From assembly GCF_002150005.2 (NCBI RefSeq), contig NZ_MSPP01000008.1, positions 1 to 64,000 on the forward strand: DNA of 64,000 bases. The letters run 5' to 3'. Each line of letters starts with the position of its first letter. Positions within the stretch are counted from its first letter, which is position 1. Origin of the DNA: Marivivens niveibacter. Lineage in GTDB: Bacteria > Pseudomonadota > Alphaproteobacteria > Rhodobacterales > Rhodobacteraceae. The position numbers and the translations under genes are program-made. Below, piece by piece: positions 18,540 to 27,414 of the stretch. A model generated the notes under the pieces. The model ran no database searches and was not told the origin of the DNA. It worked only from the letters and a program-made list of their open reading frames with translations.

Positions 18540-19772
18540 GTGAAACTGACATCAAAACTGCTTGCCGCAACGGCACTTTGCGCTGCTACATCCGCTGGTG
18601 CGACCGAATTGGAAGTCACTCACTGGTGGACTTCGGGTGGTGAGGCAGCAGCTGTGGCAGAGCTGGCGAATGCCTTTAACGCAAATACGGATCATGAATG
18701 GGTTGATGGCGCGATTGCCGGATCGTCGGGCGTTGCGCGCCCCATCATCATCAGCCGTATCATCGGCGGCGAACCAATGGGTGCGACCCAGCTGAACCAC
18801 GGTCGCCAAGCCGAAGAACTGATCGAAGCAGGTCTGTTGTTGGACATCACTGACGTCGCCGAGGCGAACGGTTGGATGGACGTTGTGAACCCGTCGAACC
18901 TGCTGTCTGCCTGTACGGTTGATGGCCGCGTTTACTGCGCCCCTGTAAACATCCACTCCACGCAGTGGATCTGGCTAAGCCACGATGCATTTGAAAAAGC
19001 AGGCACCGCTGTTCCAGCCAACTGGGATGAATTCGTAGCAGCTGGCCCAGCCCTGCGCGAAGCGGGCGTTGTGCCGCTGGCGATGGGTCAGCAGCAGTGG
19101 CAGACCAACCTAGCGTTCGGTGCGCTGGCTGTGGCGCTGCTGCCAGAAGCATCGTGGCGTGCAGTTAACGTCGACAAAGACGCATCGGTTGCCGCAGGTC
19201 CAGATTACACCCGCGTTTTCGAGGCATTCGATGACGCACGCAAGCTGGCAGTTGGGTCCAACGTGAACGACTGGAACATGGCGACCAACATGGTCATCAC
19301 TGGTGAAGCTGGCGCGCAGATCCACGGTGACTGGGCGCAGGGTGAATTCGCGGTTGCAGGTCAGGTTGCAGGCGAAGACTACAGCTGTTTGCCAGGTCTG
19401 GGTTTCCGCGAAGTTCTGGATACTGGCGGTGACGCATTCTATTTCCCTGTGACTGATGACGAAGACATCGAAGCCGCACAAAAAGAGCTGGCAGCCCTGC
19501 TGCTCAGCCCAGAAGTACAAGTTGCGTTCAACCTGAAAAAAGGTTCGCTGCCTGTGCGCGGTGACATCGATATGTCCGCTGCAAACGACTGTATGCAAAA
19601 AGGCATCGAGATCCTGAATTCGGGCGGCGTTCTGCCATCGGCAGATATGGCGTTCACGCAGGACACGATCACACAGATCGACGAACTGATGACCACTTTC
19701 TGGAACACCCCAGACATGACCGTGGCAGAGGTACAGGAATCCTACGCGAAAATCATCGCGTCGGCTGACTAA
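18540..19772 (+). CDS. carbohydrate ABC transporter substrate-binding protein
   Basis: Periplasmic binding protein of 410 aa for an oligosaccharide importer of the CUT1 family. Its signal peptide (about residues 1-21, ending TSAGA) precedes TELEVTHWWTSGGEAAAVAELANAFN, the typical start of glucose/mannose-type binding proteins. Two cysteine pairs are visible (SACTVDGRVYCAP and later cysteines), suggesting disulfides. It starts with GTG at 18540 behind a strong GGGAGGAG site. The adjacent beta-mannosidase and beta-glucosidase suggest beta-linked manno- or gluco-oligosaccharides as ligand. A terminator hairpin follows it, so it should be made in excess over the permeases. Confidence 0.88.
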   Translation: MKLTSKLLAATALCAATSAGATELEVTHWWTSGGEAAAVAELANAFNANTDHEWVDGAIAGSSGVARPIIISRIIGGEPMGATQLNHGRQAEELIEAGLLLDITDVAEANGWMDVVNPSNLLSACTVDGRVYCAPVNIHSTQWIWLSHDAFEKAGTAVPANWDEFVAAGPALREAGVVPLAMGQQQWQTNLAFGALAVALLPEASWRAVNVDKDASVAAGPDYTRVFEAFDDARKLAVGSNVNDWNMATNMVITGEAGAQIHGDWAQGEFAVAGQVAGEDYSCLPGLGFREVLDTGGDAFYFPVTDDEDIEAAQKELAALLLSPEVQVAFNLKKGSLPVRGDIDMSAANDCMQKGIEILNSGGVLPSADMAFTQDTITQIDELMTTFWNTPDMTVAEVQESYAKIIASAD

Positions 19773-19787
19773 TCGCTGCATCTATTG

Positions 19788-19817
19788 GGGCCAGTCTAAC
19801 GGCTGGCCCCTTTTTTT
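19788..19817 (+). terminator. partial intrinsic terminator between binding protein and permease genes
   Basis: GGGGCCAG and CTGGCCCC form an 8-bp G-C-rich stem, followed directly by seven T residues (about 19811-19817). This canonical terminator lies inside the operon, 40 nt before the next start, and should reduce but not abolish transcription of the permease, ATPase and hydrolase genes. Confidence 0.85.
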
Positions 19818-19857
19818 GACCCGTTACGGTCGAATTTACGAAAAAAGGGGAGCCGTC

Positions 19858-21159
19858 ATGCCGCAAACGCGGATTGAACGGGCATTTTTGTGGTCGATCA
19901 CGTTGGCCAGCCTGTTTTTTATTCTTAGACAAGTTGGTGTCGAAGGGGCGATTTTTGAATACGCACCCGAAGCCATTCTATTCATTGGCGCCGGAATTCT
20001 GGCTGTTATATTCGCCCAGACGCGCCGTTTGGACCTGTTCAAAAACCGTCTGCGTGGCCCTATTTTGGGCTGGTTGGTCGGCATTGCAGTATGCGTGATG
20101 GTGTTGGTTCTGGCGCAAAAAGGCGTTCAGGACAGTTGGGAATTCGCCAAAGATTATAAAAAAGCGTGGAAGGCCCTGACGCCCTTTGCCTCTTTTGCGA
20201 TCAAACTTTTTGCTTTGTTTGCTGTCGCGCTGTTAATCGTTGGCACACGTGATGATGCAACCACCCCACGCGGAGCTATCGAACGCGCATTTGGGTCGAA
20301 TATGTCGTCCAAGGTCGCTGCAATGCCAATGGCATTTACCGCAGTCGGTATCTTTGTGATCGCGACATTGTGGACCGTCTATCACTCGTTCACGAACTCG
20401 AAATTGCTACCCAAAAGCGAACTGATCGGTTTCGATCAATACCAACGCCTGTGGGATTCAGATCGCTGGATTTTGTCGATTAAAAACCTTGCCATCTACG
20501 GCGCCTGTTCGATGGTATTTTCGCTGGTCATCGGTTTTGTTTTGGCGGCCCTTTTGGATCAGAAAATTCGTCTAGAAAGCCTGTTCCGTACCATTTTTCT
20601 ATACCCATTTGCGTTGTCGTTCATTGTGACCGGTCTGGTCTGGCAGTGGATTTTGACGCCCGAATTCGGCGTGCAGCACATCGTGCGCAGCCTAGGTTGG
20701 GAAAGCTTTACCTTTGACCCGCTGTTCAACCCTGACATCGTGATTTACGGCATCCTGATCGCAGGTCTATGGCAGGGCACTGGACTGGTTATGTGCCTGA
20801 TGTTGGCAGGCCTGCGCGGCATCGACCAAGAGGTTTGGAAAGCTGCCCGCGTTGACGGCATCCCTGCATGGAAAACCTACATTTTCGTTGTCATTCCAAT
20901 GATGAAGCCTGTTTTCGTCACCACTCTGGTGTTGATCGCATCGGGTATTATCAAGCTGTACGATCTTGTCGTCGCTCAAACCTCTGGTGGTCCAGGCCTC
21001 GCGTCCGAAGTGCCCGCAAAATACGTCTACGACTACATGTTTGGTGGCCAGAATTTGGGGCAGGGCTTTGCCGCCTCGACCATGATGCTTGTTGGCGTGC
21101 TGATCGCGCTAATCCCATTCGCTTATTTAGAATTCGGAGGCCGTAAGAAACATGGCTGA
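19858..21159 (+). CDS. carbohydrate ABC transporter permease (MalF-like)
   Basis: Inner-membrane permease of about 433 aa. It is longer than usual (about 300 aa) because extra hydrophobic segments occupy residues 10-110 before the standard six-helix BPD_transp_1 region. The cytoplasmic EAA loop reads EVWKAARVDGIPAWKTYIFVVIPMMKP near residue 325. The start at 19858 (MPQTRIERAF) follows AGGGGAGCC; the 14 upstream in-frame codons were discarded. It pairs with 21152-22051. The N-terminal extension resembles that of MalF-type subunits. Confidence 0.88.
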   Translation: MPQTRIERAFLWSITLASLFFILRQVGVEGAIFEYAPEAILFIGAGILAVIFAQTRRLDLFKNRLRGPILGWLVGIAVCVMVLVLAQKGVQDSWEFAKDYKKAWKALTPFASFAIKLFALFAVALLIVGTRDDATTPRGAIERAFGSNMSSKVAAMPMAFTAVGIFVIATLWTVYHSFTNSKLLPKSELIGFDQYQRLWDSDRWILSIKNLAIYGACSMVFSLVIGFVLAALLDQKIRLESLFRTIFLYPFALSFIVTGLVWQWILTPEFGVQHIVRSLGWESFTFDPLFNPDIVIYGILIAGLWQGTGLVMCLMLAGLRGIDQEVWKAARVDGIPAWKTYIFVVIPMMKPVFVTTLVLIASGIIKLYDLVVAQTSGGPGLASEVPAKYVYDYMFGGQNLGQGFAASTMMLVGVLIALIPFAYLEFGGRKKHG

Positions 21160-22051
21160 TCCAGTACAATTCACGGGTCCACACGGCCCGAAACCGAAAA
21201 CGCCATTCTCGCGCCGTAACATCATGCTGTATGGCACGCTGATCGTGGTATCGCTGTACTACCTTGTGCCCCTGTATGTGATGATCGTTACATCGCTAAA
21301 AGGTATGCCAGAAATCCGCATGGGCAATATTTTTGCGCCACCAATGGAAATCACGTTCGAACCGTGGGTCAAAGCGTGGTCGCAAGCCTGTACTGGCCTG
21401 AATTGTGACGGCCTGTCTCGCGGGTTCTGGAATTCGGTTCAAATCACGATCCCATCGGTTCTGGCGTCGATCATCATCGCGTCCGTTAACGGCTACGCAT
21501 TGGCCAACTGGCGGTTCAAAGGCGCGAATGTGTTCTTTGGCATCCTGATCTTTGGTGCGTTCATTCCGTATCAGGTGATGATCTACCCAATCGTGATCAT
21601 GCTGCGCGAAATGGGCCTTTATACCAAGCTAGGTGGCCTTGTGATCGTGCATTCGATCTTTGGTATGCCAATCCTAACGCTGCTGTTCCGCAATTACTTT
21701 GCCTCTCTTCCAGAAGAGTTGTTCAAGGCAGCGCGCGTAGATGGCGCACGGTTCTGGGGCATCTATTTCCGGATCATGTTGCCGATGTCGATGCCGATCT
21801 TTGTGGTTGCGGTCATCCTGCAGGTCACAGGCATTTGGAACGATTTCCTATTCGGTGTGATCTACGCCAAACCTGACTCATACCCGATGACGGTTCAGCT
21901 CAATAACATCGTGAATTCGGTCCAAGGGGTCAAAGAATACAACGTCAATATGGCGGCAACCCTTCTGACCGGTGCGGTTCCTCTCTTTATCTACTTTGTC
22001 TCTGGCAAACTTTTCGTGCGCGGCGTCGCGGCGGGCGCTGTGAAAGGCTAA
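21152..22051 (+). CDS. carbohydrate ABC transporter permease (MalG-like)
   Basis: Second permease of the CUT1 importer, 299 aa, with six hydrophobic segments. The EAA motif is EELFKAARVDGARFWGIYFRIMLPMSMPI near residue 188, for contact with the ATPase. It overlaps the end of the first permease gene by 8 nt, so translation is coupled. The stretch CTGLNCDGLSRGFWNS near residue 75 is characteristic of the glucose/mannose-like subgroup of these permeases. Confidence 0.9.
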   Translation: MADPVQFTGPHGPKPKTPFSRRNIMLYGTLIVVSLYYLVPLYVMIVTSLKGMPEIRMGNIFAPPMEITFEPWVKAWSQACTGLNCDGLSRGFWNSVQITIPSVLASIIIASVNGYALANWRFKGANVFFGILIFGAFIPYQVMIYPIVIMLREMGLYTKLGGLVIVHSIFGMPILTLLFRNYFASLPEELFKAARVDGARFWGIYFRIMLPMSMPIFVVAVILQVTGIWNDFLFGVIYAKPDSYPMTVQLNNIVNSVQGVKEYNVNMAATLLTGAVPLFIYFVSGKLFVRGVAAGAVKG

Positions 22052-22055
22052 GAAT

Positions 22056-23126
22056 ATGAATTCTGTTGAAATCAAAAACCTCGATCTGAACTTTGGCGCG
22101 GTCAAAGTCTTGCAAAACCTGAATCTGGACATCAAACAGGGCGAATTTGTCGTGCTGTTGGGGTCATCGGGTTGCGGTAAATCCACGCTGCTGAACTGTA
22201 TCGCTGGCCTGTTAGAAGTCTCTGGCGGTCAGTTGTTCATCAACGGCAAAAACGTCACCTGGTCGGAACCGAACGAACGCGGCATTGGAATGGTGTTCCA
22301 GTCCTACGCGCTGTACCCGCAGATGACGGTTAAGGGGAACCTGACCTTTGGCCTGAAAAACGCGAAAATGCCAAAAGACGAGATTGAAAAACGTGTCGCC
22401 CGCGCGGCCGAGATCCTGCAGATCGAACCCTTGTTGGATCGCAAACCTGCGGCCTTGTCGGGTGGTCAACGTCAGCGCGTTGCGATTGGCCGTGCATTGG
22501 TGCGTGATGTGGACGTGTTCCTGTTTGACGAACCTTTGTCGAACCTAGACGCGAAACTGCGCGCCGATCTGCGGGTCGAGATCAAAAAACTGCACCAACA
22601 GCTGCAGAACACCATGATTTACGTGACCCATGACCAGATCGAAGCCATGACTCTGGCCGACCGCATCGCGATCATGAAGGGTGGCAAAATCATGCAGCTG
22701 GGGTCGCCTGACGAAATTTATAACCGTCCTCAGAACTTGTATGTTGCTGATTTTATTGGGTCGCCTTCGATGGATTTCTTCGAAGGTCATCTGGAAAACG
22801 GCGTCTTTACGATGGGCGATATCGCGTTGCCGATGGCGGATTACGAATATGCAAACGGTCCCGTAAGTGGCCCCGCAATCGTCGGTATCCGGCCAGAGCA
22901 TATTCTGACCGGCGACCAAACGGCGGGTGCTGTGACGACCCAAGTGACCATCGACATTGTCGAACCGATGGGGTCGGACACGTTGGTGTATTCGTCCTTG
23001 AACTGCAAACCGCTGCATATTCGCATGGATGGCAAGGCCAAGGTCGCCGCCGGTGAAACCATCACCATCGGTTTCGACCCGGTATCGGCCTCACTGTTTG
23101 ATCCAACAACAGAAGAGCGGATCTGA
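22056..23126 (+). CDS. sugar ABC transporter ATP-binding protein (MalK/UgpC/MsmX type)
   Basis: ABC ATPase of 356 aa with Walker A GSSGCGKST near residue 36, Q-loop FQSYALYP, signature LSGGQRQRVAIGRAL near 134 and Walker B VFLFDEPLSNLD. A C-terminal OB-type regulatory domain follows (TOBE, about 235-350, with VGIRPEHI). It energises the two permeases just upstream (4-nt gap). Such ATPases are often shared among several CUT1 importers. Confidence 0.92.
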   Translation: MNSVEIKNLDLNFGAVKVLQNLNLDIKQGEFVVLLGSSGCGKSTLLNCIAGLLEVSGGQLFINGKNVTWSEPNERGIGMVFQSYALYPQMTVKGNLTFGLKNAKMPKDEIEKRVARAAEILQIEPLLDRKPAALSGGQRQRVAIGRALVRDVDVFLFDEPLSNLDAKLRADLRVEIKKLHQQLQNTMIYVTHDQIEAMTLADRIAIMKGGKIMQLGSPDEIYNRPQNLYVADFIGSPSMDFFEGHLENGVFTMGDIALPMADYEYANGPVSGPAIVGIRPEHILTGDQTAGAVTTQVTIDIVEPMGSDTLVYSSLNCKPLHIRMDGKAKVAAGETITIGFDPVSASLFDPTTEERI

Positions 23127-23128
23127 TA

Positions 23129-25507
23129 ATGACGCCGAACCCCATTTCACTGACCCAAGAATGGCAGCTATCGGATGATAGCGGCAGCTATTCCTGTGCC
23201 TTTTCTGTGCCAGGGGATGGGGTTTCGGCGTTGTTCAACGCGGGTTTGATCAGCGATCCCTATTGGGGCCGCAACGAATACGACCTGCGTTGGATTTGCG
23301 AACGCGACTGGACAATCCGTCGTTCGTTCGTGGCGGACGGGGCGTTTGATCTGGTGCTGGACGGTGTTGATACTGTTGCGACCGTCACCCTGAATGGCGA
23401 GGTCGTAGCGGAATGCGACAACGCGTTTCGCCAGTATCGGTTGCCTGTGAATTGTGCGGGTGAAAACCAGATTGAAATTCGATTCCAATCGCCTGTCACC
23501 GCTGCTGCTGAACGTCAGTCAGAACAGCCATTTTATATCCCATATCACGAACCCAACTGCCCGATCCCGAATGGGAATATGCTGCGCAAGGTGCAATGTG
23601 ATTTCGGTTGGGATTGGAACATAGCATTGGCGCCTGTCGGGATCACGGGCGATATTCGGTTAGAGACTGCGCAGGCACCTCGGATCGACAATGTCATGGT
23701 CTGGCAGGATCATTCCGCCGATCGGGTAGGCGTCACCATTCAGGCAAACGGATGGAATTTAACGGATAAAGTTACGGTTTCCCTGTGTGGGCAGACCGTT
23801 ACGTGCGACTGTGTCGACGGTAGCATTCGGGTGAAATTCGATATTCAGAACCCCGTTCTATGGTGGCCCAACGGGCATGGCGATCAGGCACTGCACGATC
23901 TGACCCTGACCAGCGGCGATGCGCGCGTGACCCGCCGCATTGGCCTGCGCCAGATCGAATTTGTGACCGACCCTGACGCGGATGGCGCTACCTTTAAATT
24001 TCGCGTCAATGGTCGCGATATTTTTGCCAAAGGCGCGAATTGGATTCCAGCGGACGCTTTGGCGGGGCGCATTACAGATAGCGCGACCCACAACCTGCTG
24101 AAATCAGCAAAAGACGCTCATATGAACATGATCCGCGTCTGGGGTGGCGGCAGGTATGAGGCTGACAGCTTCTATGATTCCTGTGACGCGCTGGGCCTGT
24201 TGGTCTGGCAGGATTTCATGTTCGCCTGCCATCTGTACCCATCAACCGACACGTTCTTAGACAATATCACGCATGAGGTACGCGAAAACGTAAATCGCCT
24301 ACAGCATCACGCATGTCTGGCGCTGTGGTGCGGCGATAATGAACTGGTCGGGGCGCTCGAATGGTTCGAAGAAAGCCGTTCTAACCGCGATCGTTACCTT
24401 GTGAATTACGACCGCATGAACCGCGCGATCGAAGTTGCGTTGAAAGTCACCGACCCAGCGGCCAATTGGTGGCCATCATCGCCTTCGCTGGGGCAATTGG
24501 ATTTTGGGGACGCATGGCATCGGTCGGGGTCTGGCGATATGCATTTCTGGTCGGTCTGGCACGAAGGCCGCGATTTCAACCATTACCGCGATGTACGCCC
24601 GCGGTTTTGTTCGGAATTCGGGTTCCAAAGCTATCCGTCGATGGACGTGATCGAAACATTCACCGCGCCGCAGGATCGAAACATCGCCTCCCCTGTGTTT
24701 GAAAGCCACCAGAAAAATGCAGGCGGGAATGCGCGGATCGCCGAAACGATGTTCCGCTATTTCCGCTGGCCTGAACGATTCGAAGATTTCGTATGGCTTA
24801 GCCAAATTCAACAAGGACTGGCGATCAAAACAGCTGTGACCCAGTGGCGCGGCCTGTCGCCCTATTGCATGGGTACGTTGATCTGGCAGCTGAATGATAC
24901 GTGGCCCGTGTGTTCGTGGTCGTCGCTGGATTATGGCGGCGGGTGGAAAATGCTGCACTACATGGCGCAGGAATTTTATGCGCCGATCACCGTGGTGACC
25001 GAACCGGTTGGAGACGAATTGGTGTTTCGTGCGGTTAATGATACCGGCGCAGCGCGTGTGATTTCGGTCAGTATAATGTCTTGTACGCTGAGCGGTCAGC
25101 GCCGCCCCATTGCCGATGCGCAGGTCACCGCAACCAATGGCGCAGTTGAGGCGATCCGCGTCGCGCGCGCGGCCATCGCTGACGACGAAATCCTATACAT
25201 CGAATGGGCCGACGACACCGGTGCGTCTGGCACCGATCATTTCGCGCCGAACCCGTATAAAACCTATGACCTGCCCAATCCCGAACTAACCATGACGCAG
25301 GATGGGCATTCGGTCACAGTGTCCTCTGCGGCGCTTGCTCTTTTCGTGACGGTTCAGGCTGACGTGCCGGGCCGTTTTATCCGAAATGCCGTCACGGTGC
25401 TGCCAGATGCGCCCGTGCGGTTCGACTTTATCCCAAACGATCCGGCGGCAACGCCCACGTTCCGCGTCCGCGATCTGTACAGCGCAACTATGGCACCCCG
25501 CCAATAA
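23129..25507 (+). CDS. glycoside hydrolase family 2, beta-mannosidase
   Basis: Cytoplasmic beta-mannosidase of 792 aa (no signal peptide), releasing mannose from the non-reducing end of imported beta-mannosides. An N-terminal sugar-binding domain (DPYWGRNEYDLRWICERDWTIRRSF) and an immunoglobulin-like domain precede the catalytic TIM barrel. The barrel carries WGGGRYEADSFYDSCDALGLLVWQDFMFACHLYP, the acid/base in CGDNE (E405) and the nucleophile in CSEFGFQSYPS (E496), consistent with GH2 mannosidases rather than beta-galactosidases. It starts 2 nt after the ATPase gene. Confidence 0.9.
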   Translation: MTPNPISLTQEWQLSDDSGSYSCAFSVPGDGVSALFNAGLISDPYWGRNEYDLRWICERDWTIRRSFVADGAFDLVLDGVDTVATVTLNGEVVAECDNAFRQYRLPVNCAGENQIEIRFQSPVTAAAERQSEQPFYIPYHEPNCPIPNGNMLRKVQCDFGWDWNIALAPVGITGDIRLETAQAPRIDNVMVWQDHSADRVGVTIQANGWNLTDKVTVSLCGQTVTCDCVDGSIRVKFDIQNPVLWWPNGHGDQALHDLTLTSGDARVTRRIGLRQIEFVTDPDADGATFKFRVNGRDIFAKGANWIPADALAGRITDSATHNLLKSAKDAHMNMIRVWGGGRYEADSFYDSCDALGLLVWQDFMFACHLYPSTDTFLDNITHEVRENVNRLQHHACLALWCGDNELVGALEWFEESRSNRDRYLVNYDRMNRAIEVALKVTDPAANWWPSSPSLGQLDFGDAWHRSGSGDMHFWSVWHEGRDFNHYRDVRPRFCSEFGFQSYPSMDVIETFTAPQDRNIASPVFESHQKNAGGNARIAETMFRYFRWPERFEDFVWLSQIQQGLAIKTAVTQWRGLSPYCMGTLIWQLNDTWPVCSWSSLDYGGGWKMLHYMAQEFYAPITVVTEPVGDELVFRAVNDTGAARVISVSIMSCTLSGQRRPIADAQVTATNGAVEAIRVARAAIADDEILYIEWADDTGASGTDHFAPNPYKTYDLPNPELTMTQDGHSVTVSSAALALFVTVQADVPGRFIRNAVTVLPDAPVRFDFIPNDPAATPTFRVRDLYSATMAPRQ

Positions 25508-25517
25508 GGAAAATGTA

Positions 25518-26261
25518 ATGACCCAATTGTCTTATCAGCTGTTTTCATCTCGTAACTATGACTTTGCCGACACGATTGCGATGCTGGCCGGTGTTGGTTT
25601 CAAAAACGTCGAAGGTTTCGGTGCGCAATACGAAGATACCGCAGCGACCAAAGCGCTGTTGGATCAGCATGGCATGTCGATGCCGTCGGGCCATTTCGCA
25701 ATCGAGTTGGTTGAACAAACCCCTGAAAAAGCGATCGAAATCGCCAAGGCGCTGGGCATTCAGAACGTCATCGTGCCGTGGATCGCGCCCGAGGATCGCC
25801 CAACGGACACCGCAGGCTGGACCGCATTTGCGGATCGCCTAGCTGCAGCTGCGAAACCGATTGTCGCAGCGGGGCTGACCTTTGGTTACCACAACCACGA
25901 TTTCGAATTTGTCCGCACGCCCGAAGGCGACATTCCGATGGACCTGATCTATGCGGCCTCCAGCGATATTCACATTGAACTGGATCTGGCGTGGGTGCAT
26001 GTCGCGGGGCTGAACCCTGTTGATTACATCAATGCCTATGGCGACCGCATGATCGCCGCCCACATCAAAGACCGCGCACCAGCAGGCGAATGCGCAGACG
26101 AAGACGGTTGGGCCGACCTAGGCCACGGCGAAATCGACTATGGCCCGATCGTCGATGCCCTACGCGCCAACAACGTCGGCATCTGGGTCTGCGAACACGA
26201 TAACCCAAACGATCACTCACGCTTTGCGACCCGTTCGCATGCGACTGCTATCTCTTTCTAA
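25518..26261 (+). CDS. sugar phosphate isomerase/epimerase (IolE-like TIM barrel)
   Basis: Xylose-isomerase-like TIM-barrel protein of 247 aa with the metal-site blocks FGYHNHDFEF near residue 120, IELDLAWVHVAG near 155, AAHIKDRAP near 180 and VCEHDNP near 232. It starts at 25518 behind AAGGAAAATGTA; a much longer upstream reading frame overlaps the mannosidase and was rejected. It sits between the GH2 gene and an oxidoreductase gene and is probably a partner of the latter in processing an oxidised glycoside or sugar. Specific activity is unknown. Confidence 0.83.
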   Translation: MTQLSYQLFSSRNYDFADTIAMLAGVGFKNVEGFGAQYEDTAATKALLDQHGMSMPSGHFAIELVEQTPEKAIEIAKALGIQNVIVPWIAPEDRPTDTAGWTAFADRLAAAAKPIVAAGLTFGYHNHDFEFVRTPEGDIPMDLIYAASSDIHIELDLAWVHVAGLNPVDYINAYGDRMIAAHIKDRAPAGECADEDGWADLGHGEIDYGPIVDALRANNVGIWVCEHDNPNDHSRFATRSHATAISF

Positions 26262-26271
26262 GGACAACACC

Positions 26272-27402
26272 ATGACTAAAATGGGCGTAGGTATCATTGG
26301 CTGCGGTAACATCTCGACCGCGTATCTAGAGCTGGCCCCTCTGTTCAAATCGTTAGAAGTCCGCGCCGTCGCCGACATTAACGAGGCAGCCGCACAGGCG
26401 CAGGCCGATAAATTCGGCGTCCGCGCACACACGGTCGAAGGTCTGTTGGCATCGGACGACATCGACATGGTCGTGAACCTGACCATTCCCGCCGCGCATT
26501 ACGACATTACCCGTCAAATCCTAGAGGCTGGCAAACACGCCTATTCGGAAAAACCATTGGTCCTAACGCTAGAGGAAGGCACCGCTCTGCGCGATCTGGC
26601 AGCGGAAAAGGGTCTGCGAATTGGATCCGCGCCCGACACGTTCTTTGGCGGGGCGCATCAGCAGGCGCGCGCGGCCATCGACGAAGGCAAAATTGGCCGT
26701 GTCATTGGCGGCACTTGTCACGTCATGTCCCATGGGATGGAAGACTGGCACCCGAACCCCGATTTCTTTTTCCAGCCGGGCGCGGGGCCTGTTCTGGATC
26801 TGGGGCCGTATTACATCACCAACCTTGTTCAACTGCTGGGACCAGTCAAAGCCGTAACCGCAATGACCGCTGCCAGTTTCCCGACCCGCACAATTGGAAA
26901 TGGCCCACGTAACGGGGAAACGGTCCCGGTGGATACGCCCACAAATATCCACGCCGTGATGGAATTTGCGAACGGCGCGTTGGTGACGCTGGGCGCCAGC
27001 TGGGATGTCTGGGCGCACCGCCACAAAGAGATGGAGCTATATGGCGAAGACGGATCGCTATACCTGCCTGATCCGAATTTCTTTGGCGGCGATGTAGAAT
27101 TGGCGACCAAAGACGGCGCAAACGCGCTGGGCGATTGGGGCCATCCGTTCGGCAAAAATAATATTGAGGACGGTCAGGGCACCCCTCGCGCCAATTACCG
27201 TTGCGCAGGTCTGGCCGATATGGCCGATGCCATCGCAACTGGTCGTGAACACCGTTGCAATATCGACCTTGCGGTCCATGTCATCGATGTAATGACAGCG
27301 ATTTTGGCTTCGGGCGAAAAACGCGAATGGATCGAAATGACAACGACTTGTGACCGGCCCGAGGCGCTATCGCCCGCACAAGCCGCTGAACTGCTGGCCT
27401 AA
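26272..27402 (+). CDS. Gfo/Idh/MocA-family oxidoreductase
   Basis: NAD(P)-dependent oxidoreductase of 376 aa. It has the Rossmann motif GVGIIGCGNISTAYLE at the N terminus, SEKPLVLTLEEG near residue 92 (EKP lysine), WHPNPDFFFQPGAGPVLDLGPYYI near 163-185 (Asp and Tyr of the active site), and a long C-terminal sheet domain. The start at 26272 was chosen because the preceding frame belongs to the upstream isomerase. Together with 25518-26261 it forms the second oxidoreductase-isomerase pair in the locus. Oxidation of a glucoside or mannoside hydroxyl is likely; position and substrate are unknown. Confidence 0.85.
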   Translation: MTKMGVGIIGCGNISTAYLELAPLFKSLEVRAVADINEAAAQAQADKFGVRAHTVEGLLASDDIDMVVNLTIPAAHYDITRQILEAGKHAYSEKPLVLTLEEGTALRDLAAEKGLRIGSAPDTFFGGAHQQARAAIDEGKIGRVIGGTCHVMSHGMEDWHPNPDFFFQPGAGPVLDLGPYYITNLVQLLGPVKAVTAMTAASFPTRTIGNGPRNGETVPVDTPTNIHAVMEFANGALVTLGASWDVWAHRHKEMELYGEDGSLYLPDPNFFGGDVELATKDGANALGDWGHPFGKNNIEDGQGTPRANYRCAGLADMADAIATGREHRCNIDLAVHVIDVMTAILASGEKREWIEMTTTCDRPEALSPAQAAELLA

Positions 27403-27414
27403 GGAAAGACGACT

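Noticed and set aside
19110-19781. 223-codon minus-strand frame opposite the binding-protein gene
   Set aside because: It is a composition shadow of a well-supported gene, with no family features and no ribosome site.
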